A DNA stretch of 64,000 nucleotides from Narthecium ossifragum (GCA_963920575.1 OY986968.1:27100129-27164128), one strand, 5' to 3'. Positions 22,194 to 34,276 are shown, counted from the first letter of the stretch. Translations and numbers: made by a program. Notes: a model not told the origin generated them from the sequence alone.

Positions 22194-23680
22194 AAAACAC
22201 AACCCAAGTGATCGAGAAATATTCTCCAATTTTTTCATGACTTAGGATTACTTCTCCCACTTGTTTTTTTTTTGATTAGTTGAGCCCGTAGGCTAAATTT
22301 ACATCAAACCAGCCAAGACATCCATGCCATCGGCCGGAGTCCAGTTAAACGGAGCTCCGCCACCATCTCGCAATACCATCAGCCCTAGCATTACAAGATC
22401 TAGGAAAATGTAAAAACAGAGCAGACTCCAACAACAATACCTCCTTCCATATATTCCTGGCCGTTGGCTGCACCTCCTCTGGCCAAACTCGAAAACCATT
22501 CACAATTTGCACCGCGATGATTGAGTCAGACTCAATGACAACCTTCAGAAATCCCTGATCTTTGCAGAAAACCAACCCTATCTCAATAGCCAACATCTCT
22601 GTGTACAAAACAAAGCATGCCTGAACTGGCACCCCCACTGCCCAAAGGACCTGATCTTGCGCATCAACACACACAGCACTCACCGCCGCCTCCCCAGATC
22701 TCTGATCATAAGCCCCATCAACCTGCACAACAACATTTTTCATCCCCGACACTGCCACATTCTTCCCTTTCTTCTCATTCTAAATTCCACAGCCTGACGA
22801 CGGATCCTCCGGACCAAAACATTCGCCGACTCGCCTTGCCCTTCAAATACAATCTTGTTTCTATCTTTCCAAGCAATCCATACTCCATAACATATAATGG
22901 TCTTCAGCGCCCTGGCATGAGCTTGGCCTGAAGAAGCAAATAAACACTGCCATAAATCCTCTGGACTTGCAGCCAGTCTTGGCATGCTCTCATCTACAGC
23001 AATTGCAGCAAAAATCCTCCGTATCAGTGGGCATTCGAGAATGGCATGGAAGATAGTTTCAGGACCTTGCCTACATCTTGGACACTCCCGGTCCAGGGCG
23101 CCGCAGTACCTCCAGAGAGTCTCCCTTACAGCCAGCTTCCCATGAAGAATTTTCCAGACAAATTGGCGGACTCAGGGACCCGCTGGCAGCCTCCAGATCA
23201 AGCTCCACCTCTCATCACAGTCACTATTAGCAACCCCCCTCCTTGCCAGAAAACAATATGCAGAGGCTATTGTAAGATATCCTGTGCTATCAAAAGCCCA
23301 ACGAATCTTGTCCCTCCTAACAACCTGTGTCTGCAAGATTTTCCCCACCATAGAAGGATGACAACATATACCCAACCTATCAAGGTTCCAGCCTTGTTGA
23401 GTCAAAAAATCTCCCACCAAAGCATTATCAAGCCCACTAGCATCTTATAAACCAGGGCTTCTTCCTATAAGCTTGTCATCCAACCAGACATCATATAGAA
23501 AACTAATCTTGCTATTCTCCCACGGCACACAAACCAAACCTTCTCCCACTTGTTTAATATACTGATATCTTGTGTTCAAGAAGTGAAAATCGGATAGTTG
23601 ATGTGAAGAATGAGATATAACTCTCATTTTTTAATATAATATTATAGTCGTTTACGTGTATACTCATATCCCTTCCAAGC
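22194..23680 (+). repeat. Tandem partial copy of the duplicated segment, split by a LINE
   Basis: 22194-22266 and 23540-23680 together match 21502-21690 (aaaacacaacccaagtgatcg..., ...gtttacgtgtatactc). Between them lies the LINE insertion 22267-23539. After 23690 the sequence becomes the promoter region of the LRR kinase gene. Confidence 0.75.
22267..23539 (-). mobile_element. 5'-truncated LINE with RNase H domain
   Basis: A 16-bp target duplication (cttctcccacttgttt at 22251-22266 and 23540-23555) flanks the insertion. The poly(A) tail shows as a T-run on the plus strand at the left. The minus strand encodes the zf-RVT region (CDERWSLIWRLPAGP, then YGVWIAWKDRNKIVFEG) and an RNase H domain (VQVDGAYDQRSG, TEMLAIEIGL, VIESDSIIAV, NARADGIARW; 22758-22345). 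Stops break the upstream frame. It is dead but structurally well preserved. Confidence 0.9.
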
Positions 23681-24836
23681 ATAGACGACTTGACTTAAGA
23701 CAATGTACACCCTTTTTTCTCCCCTGAATTCTCCACGTACCCAAGTAAAGTATTATCGAAATCCATTCCATTGCGCATGGCAATAGCAAAAATTCTATTA
23801 TTCAGAGTACGTATCATGAACACTTGATTTCATACCATCATGCAGTCAAAGATTCCACCAAGTCTTCCAAATAGTCTTTTTTCCATGAGAGCTGCCGGCC
23901 CATTCTAACCCCTTCATTACGCTAATTAATGCAAAAACGATAGGTCTGGCTGCATGCATGCATTGGAGAGTATGAAATCTTTATAAAGGATAATCGGAAT
24001 GCCTTTAATATCAGCAAGAAAACCCAACCCAATACCTGGTACCAATGGAAGTGTTCCCTCCTCTTCGCAACTTAGGATTACTTCTCCTCCTTCTTTGCTT
24101 ACACCTAGACTCTTGGTCCTCGATTCGCGCTTCTGCTGATCCTATCTTCGACAGCTCTAATGCCGACCGACTTTCCCTCCTCTCTTTCAGATCACAACTA
24201 TCCGACCCTGGTGAAGCCTTAAACTCCTGGAACAACAAATCACTCCATCACTGCCATTGGCTTGGTGTAACCTGTGGCCTTCGACACCTTCGAGTCACAG
24301 CATTAGACCTGGAGAACCTGAACCTTATTGGGCCTATATCGCCATCCATTGCCAACCTCACATTCCTTAGACGACTCCACCTCCCCAACAACCACCTCCA
24401 AGGAAGCATCCCAAGAGAAATAGGCCAGCTCTTTAGGCTCCAAAATCTCAACCTCAGTATGAACTCTCTTCAAGACGAAATTCCTGCCACCCTAGCACTC
24501 TGTTCCAATCTCCAAGCAGTAAGTCTGAGGGACAACATGCTTGGCGGTGAAATACCATCCAATCTCAGCAAATGCTTAAACCTCCAAACTCTCAGCTTAG
24601 GCGACAACATGATTCGAGGAGAGGTACCTGCATGGTTGGGCACCCTTCCAAAGCTGGAGATATTGTTCCTTGGCAACAACAATCTTACAGGCAGCATCCC
24701 TTCAAGCCTAGGGAGCAGCTCATCACTTGCTTACATCAATATCTCGGGCAATCACCTGACAGGAGATATCCCACCTTCCCTGGGGAACAGCTCCTATCTT
24801 GGAGTTCTTGATCTATGGAACAACAGTCTCAGGGGG

Positions 24837-25052
24837 GACATCCCTGCTTCTCTCGGCAGCAGCTCGTCGATTGCTTATGTCAACCTATCATTCAACAGTC
24901 TCAGTGGGGACATCCCTGCTTCTCTCGGCAGCAGCTCGTCGCTTGCTTATGTCAACCTATCATTCAACAGTCTCAGTGGGGACATCCCTGCTTCTCTCGG
25001 CAGCAGCTCGTCGCTTGCTTATGTCGACCTATTTTTCAACAGTCTCAGTGGG
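24837..25052 (+). repeat. Three near-identical 72-bp LRR units
   Basis: Units 24837-24908, 24909-24980 and 24981-25052 each encode one 24-residue LRR (contains LGSSSSLAYVNLSFNSLSG). They differ at only a few bases. The periodicity is exactly one LRR, so each copy keeps the frame. This points to recent unequal exchange or slippage in the ectodomain. Confidence 0.9.
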
Positions 25053-25758
25053 GACATCCCTCCTTTTCTGGGTAATTGCTCATCCCTCTATCACCTTGAT
25101 CTAGCAGCAAACAATCTGACAGGAGAGATCCCACCATTCTCTGGCATCTCGTCTCCCCTTCAATTCATTGGTCTCTCGACAAACTCTCTTTCAGGGAGCA
25201 TCCCACCTTCATTAGGGAACCTCTCTTCCCTCAACTATCTTTATCTTGCTGAAAACCATTTGCAGGAGAGCATTCCACACAGCCTGAGCAATATCCCCGA
25301 ATTAGTAGAGCTGGATTTATCCATTAATAGCCTATCAGGAGAGGTTCCTCCATCTCTCTACAATCTCTCCACGCTTACTTACTTGGGTGTCGGAGATAAC
25401 AATCTCTTCGGTACACTTCCACAAGACATTGGCTATACTCTTCCTAATCTCAAGCATCTCATCATGCGATCGAACCGGCTTGAAGGGTCCATCCCTGTTT
25501 CCTTGTCCAATGCTTCATGGCTTGAAGAGCTTGACCTCGGTGACAACACGTTCACTGGATTAGTGCCTCCCAGCCTGGGATCACTTCAGAACCTACGTGT
25601 GTTGAACATAGGATGGAACCAGCTCCGTGAATGGAGTTTCCTCGATTCTTTAACCAACTGCACCCTTTTGGAGAGACTGTACCTCTATGACAATAAGCTT
25701 GCCGGCACGCTGCCTAAGTCAATAGGTAACCTTTCAACGCACCTTGAGTGGTTAGTGC

Positions 25759-27153
25759 TAGGGGTGGCAATTCGGGTCGTGACCCGCGAACCCGATCCGA
25801 CCCGATCCGAAATAAACGGATTCGGGTTGGGTATAATCGGGTTCGGGTCATAAACGGGTCGACCCGTTTATGACCCGCGAATAAACGGGTCGGGTTGGGT
25901 TGACCCGTCTAACCCACGGGTTAACCCGTTAACCCATTTATCTACCCTTACAGCCTTTACCTACCCCCTGTTAGGCTGTTACCTACCCTGTCCACCCTTC
26001 TCCTCCACTCTCAGGTCTCACCCTCTCAGGCTCTCACTCTCACGGTCTCTCCCTCTCCTCCACCCTTGCCTGAGGCAACTCCCCCCGCCGGCCCGCCGCC
26101 CCGCCGCCCCGCCGCCTGATCTCCCTCTCCCACCACTCCTCTCAACCTCTCCTCCTCCCTTGCCACGGCCTCCGCCTCCGCCCCCCACTCCTTCGGTCCT
26201 TCCCGTCGCCGTCCTCCACGGCCTCCGCGAGGTACCGCCACCGACCACGAAGCCACGACCTCCAGGCTCCAGGACCTCCACGACCTCCCCGGCCGCCGTC
26301 CTCGACCTCCAGGACCTCCCCGGCCTCCGCGACAACCACGACCTCCAGGCTCCAGGACCTCCACGACCTCCCCGGCCGCCGTCCTCGACCTCCCCGAGCC
26401 GAGGTCGCCTCAGCCACGACCTCCAGGACCTCCCTGGCCTCCGCGATAGCCACGACCTCCAGGCTCCAGGACCTCCACGACCTCCCCGGCCGCCGTCCTC
26501 GACCTCCCCAAGCCCGAGGTCGCCCACGACCGCCACCAACCACGACCGCCACCGACCTCCAGGACCTCCACGGCCTCCGCGGCTCCGCCCCCCACTCCTT
26601 CCCGTCGCGGCGTTGCCGTCCTCGACCTCCGCGAGCCTCATATCCGGTCAGATCCGCCCAGATCCGGCCAGATCCGGCCAGATCCGGCCAGATCCGGCCA
26701 GATCCGCCCAGATCCGGCCAGATCCGCCCAGATCCGGCCAGATCCGGCCAGATCCGCCTCAGATCCGGCCAGATCCGCCTCAGATCCGGCCAGATCCGGC
26801 CAGATCCGGCCAGATCCGGCTAGATCCGCCTCAGATCTGGCCGTTTCCCTGCCAGATCCGGCCAGATCCGGCTGTTTGCCAGCCAGATCTGGCCGTCGGC
26901 ATCGCTCGCGCCGCCTCTCCCTCGTTGGCGGTGGCGGGTTGTCGTGGCGGGTCAACCCGAACCCAACCCGACCCGTTTAATAAACGGGTTAGACGAGTCG
27001 GGTCGGGTTGACCCGTTTATATATGGGTCGGGTTTGGGTTTACAAACCTGACCCGTTTAATAAACGGGTCGGGTTCGGGTTTGGCCTTTTGTTAAACGGG
27101 TCAGTGTATGACCCGACCCGAACCCGACCCGTGAACCCGAATTGCCACCCCTA
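25759..27153. mobile_element. Non-autonomous hAT element in the receptor kinase exon
   Basis: The 1395-bp insert has perfect terminal inverted repeats (TAGGGGTGGCAATTCGGGT at the left, its complement at the right). Exact 8-bp target duplications gttagtgc lie at 25751-25758 and 27154-27161. Subterminal regions are packed with cgggt/acccg motifs. The core is GC-rich and repetitive and encodes no transposase. Perfect ends imply recent movement. Confidence 0.95.
26259..26880. repeat. GC-rich minisatellites inside the hAT element
   Basis: Two arrays are present. The first (26259-26510) repeats a block containing cacgacctccaggctccagg and tcctcgacctcc about three times. The second (26646-26880) is a run of the 10-mer agatccggcc and variants. 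Long open frames on both strands here arise from the repeat and are not genes. Confidence 0.85.
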
Positions 27154-29201
27154 GTTAGTGCTGGGAAAGAATAAGATATCTGGGGGTATTCCTGACGAGA
27201 TTGGTAACCTTGTCAACTTAGCCCTTCTATTCCTGGATGAAAACCTTTTTACTGGCAACATTCCAGCCACCATGGGAAACCTTCATAGGCTGAATTCGCT
27301 GTCTATGTCTAAAAACAAACTTTCAGGCCATATTCCCTCTTCTCTGAACAACCTTGTTCTGCTAACAGAGCTCTATTTGGAAGAGAATGAGTTAAGCAGC
27401 GTCCCTGATACTTTAGGGAGTCTGACGAGTTTGGGATTTCTGAACCTTTCACATAATGCACTCACCGGAACCATACCCACTGAGCTCCTCAGCCTCTCAT
27501 CCCTCACAATATTCCTTGATCTATCCCACAATTCTCTAGCTGGTTCTGTGCCAGTTGATGTGGGTAGATTAGTAAACATTGGAAGATTGGACGTCTCCAA
27601 TAACCAATTGTCAGGTGAAATACCTCCTAGTCTTGGTTCTTGTCTGCACTTGGAATCCCTGCATATGGAGGGTAACTTCTTTGAAGGAAGCATCCCTCCA
27701 TCTTTTGTGGAACTGAAAGGTCTTTTGGAGCTAGATCTTTCACATAACAACCTGTCAGGGGAAATTCCTAAGTTCCTGGAGAACTTCCAGCTGCAGTATC
27801 TCAATCTGTCCTTCAATGATTTGGAGGGAAAGGTGCCAAGTGGTGGTGTCTTTGACAATTCAAGTGGATTTTTCGCCCAAGGAAACAACAAGTTATGCTC
27901 AGACAACACAATCTTGGGGCTATCATATTGTCCAAACCATGATCCGAAGAAACAAAGCTCCCATGCACTACTTACAGTGGTGGTACCTATCATAGGTGTG
28001 GCTCTAATCTTATCGCTCTCTTTGTTCTGCTTTCTCTGGTGGAAGAGAAGTAAGAAAGTGGCACCTCTTACAGATTTGAAATATAACTATCCAAAGATTT
28101 CATATGCTGACATCCTCAAAGCAACCAATGGCTTCTCATTATCCAACTTAGTTGGCGTCGGAAGCTTTGGTTCTGTGTACAAGGCAACACTGGAAAACAT
28201 ACCCAAGATGGTCGCCGTGAAGGTACTCAATCTTGACCAAAGAGGAGCTTCGGCGAGCTTCTTGGCGGAATGCAAAGCTTCAAGAAACATCAGACACCGG
28301 AATCTTGTGAAGATCATAAACTTATGCTCAACATTGGATTCTGGAGGTAATGATTTCAAGGCTCTAGTTTATGAATACATGCCCAACGGGAGCCTAGACA
28401 AATGGTTACATAGAGAACTCCATGGCTGTGGAGAGTTGAAAAGGCTGAGCTTAACTCAACGGCTAAAAATAGCCATCGACGTTGCCTCTGCATTGGAGCA
28501 TCTCCATCATTACTGCACACCGCCGGTTGCTCATTGTGATCTGAAGCCAAGCAACATTCTTCTTGACCATGACATGGTGGCCCGTGTGAGTGACTTTGGA
28601 TTAGCAAAGATGCTTTCCAGCTCTACATCATCCATGTCGGGGACTTCAACGAGCCTCATGGGTCTCAAAGGATCAATTGGATATGTTCCACCAGGTAAAT
28701 TGCATACTTCCAGATGACTTATTCATAGGCTTTTACAAGCAAAATATTAACATTTGTAGCACATTCGAAATGCATAAAATGACTGCAGAGTATGGAACGG
28801 GGAGCAGGATATCCACCCAAGGAGATGTATACAGTTTTGGTGTTGTTCTACTAGAGATGTTGACAGGGAAGAGGCCTACAGATGACATGTTCAGAGATGG
28901 CCTAAGCCTTTACAGGTTTGTGGAGATGGCTTTTCCACACAGAATCGAAGAGATTTTGGATCCACGAATATTACCAGACGAAGGCGAGGAAGCCAACGGC
29001 GGCATGCGAAACAACAGTATGGATTGGCGGAGAACGCTGAGATGTGCGTTCTCATTAATCGAGATCGCGCTGTTATGTGCAAAGGAATCGCCAAAGGAAC
29101 GAATGGAGATGCAAGATGTCGCTTCCGAACTCCAAAAAATCAAGGACATATTTTCCACGCCTGACGCCTCAGTAAGGGTGGAAATTCAGAGCACAAATTA
29201 A

Positions 29202-29739
29202 ACATATATAGCATATGATTCCTCTCCTATTATATTAATTATATGGTGCTTTCTCCTCCCTTGTAATGAACATTCCTAGCTAGTACTACTTTTGGTGCAT
29301 GTTCTGATATTTTGAATCTCTTATAAGAACAATGTTATATATATATATATATATTGAGGGTGAATCGCCATATTCAGCTATTTCTATAGAACTGATTTCT
29401 CTTGGAATGGATTCGAATTCCCAATTAATTGTTCGCCAAATGAGAATTTCCCAAGTTAAACCCACTAAAGGAGGGGCATTTGCTGCTAATGTGTACAACC
29501 CATCGACGACGATCTCGATATAGAACTTCTAATGAAATGATAAAATTTAGATTTTTTTTAGCAGGATATACAAGCAAACCGGGAAAGAAAAAGGTTAGCG
29601 CGAGAGAGAACAAATACCCACTTCTGTTTGAATTGAATTAGATCCGGCTCCTTCCCGGACGGCAACCGCATCCGCCGGCCAAGGAAATCGGGAGACTACT
29701 AAACATCAGCAAAACTTCACCCTTAATTTTCACACACAA
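29202..29739. other. 3' flank of the kinase gene and unassigned DNA
   Basis: The first part should hold the kinase 3' UTR. A (TA)n run follows near 29335-29352. No gene is recognised in the rest. Confidence 0.4.
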
Positions 29740-29830
29740 AACTTGCTAGATTGTAACACGTACGTTCAGTAGAGGGCGTGGATGAAGCCAAATGAATGAT
29801 CTAGCTAGGAGGGAGCCTCTTGAAAAAGAA
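29740..29830 (-). pseudogene. Relic of the small-peptide gene promoter
   Basis: The blocks aaacttgctagattgta, cacgtacgttcagtag, gatgaagccaaatga and gggagcctctt match, in order, the 5' UTR and promoter of the peptide gene (13225-13310). The TATA box is lost and no exon follows. It is a fourth, decayed trace of that family. Confidence 0.55.
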
Positions 29831-29892
29831 AGCAAGGGAGAGCATGGATTTTTATAGCAATCTTTGATGTGTTTGATATTAATTTACAAGTC

Positions 29893-30240
29893 ACGATTGA
29901 CTGAGTCAACAGGCATTGGACTAGCCTGTTGGCTAGATGACGAGACCCCGACATGGACACTCTCTGAAAGTGTTGTAGCCACCGGCTGTGATGAAGCGGA
30001 ACTATTGACGATTGGGAGAGGGCTGATAGAGGCGGTGGTGAGAGGAATTAAAAAGGTCATTATCGAGTCAGATTCGAGGAACCCTATCAACTTCATCAAT
30101 GGGAGAGAGGTATGGAGGGTAGAGCTGCAGCCGGTGCTCCGGAAAATCTGGTGTCTGAGTGCTAGCCTAGGAGGAGTCATATTTGTCCATATTCCTTGGG
30201 TTTCGAATGTTGTTGTAGATGATCTCGTTCGCCGAGCTCG
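29893..30240 (+). pseudogene. LINE RNase H fragment
   Basis: The frame contains the RNase H-like series GLACWLDDE, DEAELLTIGRGL, VIIESDSRN and VFVHIPW-like IFVHIPWVSN, typical of the end of plant LINE ORF2. No reverse transcriptase is attached. It runs into an unrelated block at 30236. Confidence 0.75.
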
Positions 30241-30781
30241 GAGATCTGAGTCGGACCCCATCCGTCCGACTCAGATCTCCGAGCGACCCCGACCGTCGGA
30301 TGTGCCTAACTTTCGATCCGGGTGTCCGATCAGGGCGTGCGATCAGTCGAAACGACCGGCTCGACGAGCCCGTCAAGAATCATCGGAGATCGAAGATCTC
30401 TCCATGACCTTGACCTCCGAATCTCCAAATTCCTTTTCGTTTGGCTTTAAATTTAGTTTTTGTGAAAAACTTTCCCTTTTAGGCGGTTTGTTCGGGTCCT
30501 TTCTATTTTTGGCAAATTTCCTAATTCTAGTAGGTTTTCTCCTATTTGAATTCTGGGTTTAGTACTTGGATTCGGATATGATGTTTGAGTCCATGTTTTA
30601 GTTGGTCTGGTCTTCCCTTAAACCTATAAAAGAAGGTCTTAGGGTTTGTAAAGGAGAGTTTTGGATGATGAATAAAATTAGGGTTTTTTTGGTTTCTCCC
30701 CCTTAAGAAATCTGGTTATCTCTCCTATAGAGAGGTATGGTTGTCTCTCCCATAGAGAGGTCCACGTTACCCTGCGCCAGG
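30236..30781 (+). mobile_element. LTR-like fragment starting with a 21-bp perfect hairpin
   Basis: The stem 30236-30256 pairs perfectly with 30264-30284 over a 7-nt loop. Further on, a TATA-like cctataaaag (about 30624) and an end in ...ctgcgcca resemble an LTR. The right edge cuts exactly into exon 1 of the small-peptide gene copy. No second LTR or clear target duplication was found. Confidence 0.35.
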
Positions 30782-31181
30782 TTGTGTTTGGCAATTCCCC
30801 AGCAGCCATGGCGTTGCGGATGTATAAACTGGTTGAAAATAGCAAGACCAAGTAGAACATGATGGTGGCTCTCCTCAGCATCTTCTTATTTGCATAGAAA
30901 TTAAGCTTGCTAAATTGTACCACGTTCAGTAGAAGGTGGATGAAGGCCAATGAACAACTGGGAGAGCCTCTTTATAAAGACCAAAGGGAGGGAGGTTGTG
31001 TGGATGTACTTAATCGTGGAATATGCCACAAGTCATGAATTGAATGAGTCCACAAAAGCCACATTTTTTCTTTGGCATGTTGTTGAATCACAGGTGTTTG
31101 TGCTAGCGATGGATAGTGAGAGATCTTGGATATTAGCCATAGGAGTCGAAGTCCAGCATTAATCCTATGTCTATTTTCCAT
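30782..31181 (-). pseudogene. Small-peptide gene, copy 2: promoter and truncated exon 1
   Basis: The minus strand from the ATG at 30881 encodes MLRRATIMFYLVLLFSTSLY and on to AAGELPNTT, nearly identical to exon 1 of the gene at 12.2-13.2 kb. The upstream region to about 31181 (TATA box near 30971) is also conserved. Homology stops at 30782 where foreign DNA begins, so the splice donor and exon 2 are lost. In its place the frame runs on into unrelated codons. Confidence 0.85.
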
Positions 31182-31935
31182 ACATGTTGAACCTTCTCAG
31201 TGAGTTCTCTTCTTCTGCTTATACCAAGACTTCCCTCATACCATTTACTGATGACTTAGATCATTTTGAATCTCATTCTCAAAGATTTTATTGATTATTA
31301 TGTACTGGAAAATTCTCATCATTCCAATGAGTTTCAAAATGTTTTTTGTAATTGTTGGTATGATGGTAAGCTTTGGTATGAGACAAATTGAACTCCAATT
31401 CAATTTCTTATTTTATTCTCTTAGCTACCTAGATATAATGATCACATCAACTAGCTCCTTCACCTTCATGACATATATAGCGAGTTTAGTATTTTCTAAT
31501 TACAATAGTTGAGTTTATAGTTGGAATTTGGGCCCTCCTATATATATTTTCATGTCTTAACAATTGAAATCAAACAACTAGCAATGAGTTGAACACTAAT
31601 AACTGCTAATGAATTCAACATTAACCAAATTAATGCGCAAAAAATTCGATCTACTTTGTCCAGATTCCACGTCATTAATTAATTCACTTAAGACTTGTTA
31701 ATTTCTTTATGGCTCCGGAGTCCTTTATTGGTGGTCAGACCTGCAAGCCAATCTTTTAATATGTAGACGTACTTACGTGTAAGATCGACGGAAGGCTTGA
31801 AGAAGAAAGACATACATACATATATCTGATCGAGGATTTCAGCATAGATGGATCACATCTAACATTAATTGTCTGGTATTCAAATATCGAGAAAAAAAAA
31901 GAAAGGAGAAAATAACATACATACGCAACTGAGTC
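31182..31935. other. Upstream flank of peptide copy 2
   Basis: I see no gene. The block atgtctattttccatacatg and following ttgaacctt (about 31169-31195) recurs near 37726-37755 upstream of copy 3, so the duplicated unit extended this far. Confidence 0.4.
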
Positions 31936-34100
31936 CAGGGGTGAGCAGAACCGAACCGAACCCGAAAAACCCAACCGAACCGAATTAGTTCGGTCCATTC
32001 GGTTCGGTTCGGTTCTGGCATGTACGAAAACTTCGGTTCTCGATTCGGTTCGGTTCTTGAAAAAAAAGTTCGGTTCGAGTCAGAACCGAATAACCCGACT
32101 ACCCATTAACCCGTTAACCCAGACTATCCACTAACCCAAACTACCCATTAACCCGATCTGCCTCCCTCCCGAGTCCCGACGCCGCCTCCTCCCTAAGACC
32201 CTAACCCTAAGACCCTAACCCCAACGCTGCCTCCTCCCTCTCTTCCAAGCTCTCTCCGGCTCTCCCGATCTGGCAAGTGGTGATCGCTCCGATCGGCATC
32301 AACCAGGCAACGCCGATGATGCCCTAAGGTCCCCAACGCCTCCTCCTCAGTCTCTTCCAAGCTCTCTCGGTCTCTCCCAACATATTCTTAGCAAAGCTCA
32401 CAGATCCGAAGGAGAACGAGGGCAACCAAGCAACCGAAGAGAACGGAGGTGCTTGTGCAACTAGGTACAACGGGATCTGCATGCTTTGTGGATTTCATTT
32501 ACATGAAGATCAATCATCTATCTTCTTTCTTTTTTGATTACTGTCCCCACAGCTGTTTGCTAGATTGGAAATTTTTTGGTGCACATCTGACTTAGTCTAG
32601 TGCAATTGCAGTCCGAGAAATTTTTTGGTGCACATCTTCTTTCTTTTTTCTTATCTTTTCAGGTTTTTGGTCCCAAATTTTAGTTTTCTGCTTGATTGAC
32701 ATATACTCATGCAAAACCTTGTATTTCAATCCATAGTTTTATACTTGATTGACATATACTCATGCAAAAATTTCAGTTTTCGTCATTCCTCTCTTTGAGG
32801 CAATTGTATATGTTGGGTCTTATGCGATGTCTTAATCATGATGACTGGAAACTTGCTCTATTAATATCATTGGATTTCTTGTGCCATTATTTATGTAGGA
32901 ACTAACTAGTATACTTCTCTATTGGTTGGGCATAGGGATTTATGACCAATTCTTCAGTGTACCCATCCTAGAATGTACGGGTTAATTATTGTGAATCAGC
33001 AGATCTTACTGAATTTCAGTTTGAAATGCATCCATGACTTGAGGTTATGTCTTGATTGATATGCTACTCTAAATTTCAAGGTTCGAAGTTTTGAGACTGT
33101 TTTTTTTTTCCCTTTTCCTCTTAATTATCAGATACATTTTCTACTAAGAATTGAACTTACTCTTTATGATTGGGAACATTCATCAATGGTGCATTAAAAT
33201 GGATCATGCTGCACACATGATAGCTTATCAAGCATCTTCTGTTCAGCATTGACCAATATTGCATTAAAATGCTATCGTTGTTTACCCTGCGGACAGTCAT
33301 CATAGCTTAGTAAAGCATATGTTGTATAGCCCTGGCCAATAGTGCATTAGAATGCTACAGTCATATACTCTGTTGATAGTCATCACTTATGATATACAAT
33401 TGCCAAATGTGATATTAAAGCATCCTACTTTGTAGTTTGTACTGAAGTTGCTGGTTGTATTGCATTGAAATGAAATACATGAAGTGTTGACAATCATCAC
33501 TTACTGAAGTTGCTGGTGGTCTTAAAGCATCCTATCCAGGATAATGCATCTCATTACTCAATCAGTCTTTTTTATGCATGTTTTGCTATGAAATGAAAGG
33601 TTCCCCAGGTTCTGAAGTTGATGTCTTTCTCTGGGAAACTGAAAGTAGATCCAATCCACCAATATGAGATATATGAAGTGCACTAATTTCAGGATTTTCT
33701 CATGCTTGGTTGTATTAATTTCTAATGTAATGGAACAATATGTGTAATCTTGATGATTATGGTTCGGAATTTCGGATTTTTTGTTTGGAAATTTCAGGAA
33801 GTGTATTAATTTCAGGAAGTATTAATTTCAGGAACAATGTGTGTAATCTCATGCTTGGTTGTATTAATTTCAGGAAGTGTATTATGAAGTGTATTAATTT
33901 CAGGATTTTTTGTTTGGAAATTTCGATTCGGTTCGGTTCCAATTATTTTGGAACCAAAAATTTCGGTTCGGTTCAGTTCGGTTCCAATGTTAGTTCGGTT
34001 CGGTTCCAATGGTAGTTCGGTTCGGTTTGATTCTCTAAAAACTGGACCGAAAAAAATTTGGTTCTTCGGTTCTGGACCGAGAACCGAATGCTCACCCCTA
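31936..34100. mobile_element. Non-autonomous hAT element, 2.17 kb
   Basis: Ends are CAGGGGTGAGCA and, reversed, TAGGGGTGAGCA. Exact 8-bp duplications actgagtc flank it (31928-31935 and 34101-34108). Subterminal DNA is rich in cggttcggttc/gaaccgaaccg. The interior has a GC-rich leader-like stretch (32160-32470) and AT-rich DNA but no transposase frame. Confidence 0.9.
33690..33915 (+). repeat. Irregular repeats of gtattaatttcagga
   Basis: About six copies of (g)tattaatttcagga, some within longer duplicated blocks (tgtgtaatct, catgcttggttgtattaattt), lie near the right end of the hAT element. Confidence 0.75.
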
Positions 34101-34276
34101 ACTGAGTCCACTGATAATATTATAAATTCAAGGCGAAATAGAATTTTCGAATCCGTCACAATTCACAGTAGTACTGCAGCTCTTCTTCTTTATCCTCACA
34201 GAGAGACACACACACACACAACAGACCTTTCTTTATACGAGTGAGGAGAGAGAGAGAGGTGGCACATACGTAAATA

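Larger units (their letters stand above)
24045..29201 (+). pseudogene. LRR receptor kinase, subfamily XII (XA21/EFR-like), disrupted by a hAT element
   Basis: Exon 1 is 24045-25758 plus 27162-28694, interrupted by the hAT at 25759-27153. A 94-bp GT-AG intron (28695-28788) precedes exon 2 (28789-29201). Without the insert the frame is open over 1220 codons. Domains: signal peptide (LLLLLLCLHLDSWSS), LRRNT (LHHCHWLGVTC), more than 20 LRRs, a membrane segment (VVVPIIGVALILSLSLFCFL), and a kinase with G-loop VGVGSFGSVYKA, VAVKVL and DFGLA. The catalytic loop reads AHCDLKPSN, so it is a non-RD kinase, as in XA21, FLS2 and EFR. The family senses microbial patterns at the plasma membrane. A TATA box lies near 23980. 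With the hAT present, translation stops soon after residue 571, before the membrane and kinase parts. Confidence 0.93.

Noticed and set aside
26018..27011. Long open frames on both strands (up to 283 codons)
   Set aside because: They lie in GC-rich minisatellites inside the hAT element and encode Pro/Arg/Gly low-complexity runs.
29332..29523. Possible organelle-derived fragment
   Set aside because: The sequence looked coding on the minus strand, but I could match it to no plastid or mitochondrial gene.
33740..34244. Asn/Phe-rich open frames
   Set aside because: They derive from the cggttcggttc-type subterminal repeats of the hAT element.
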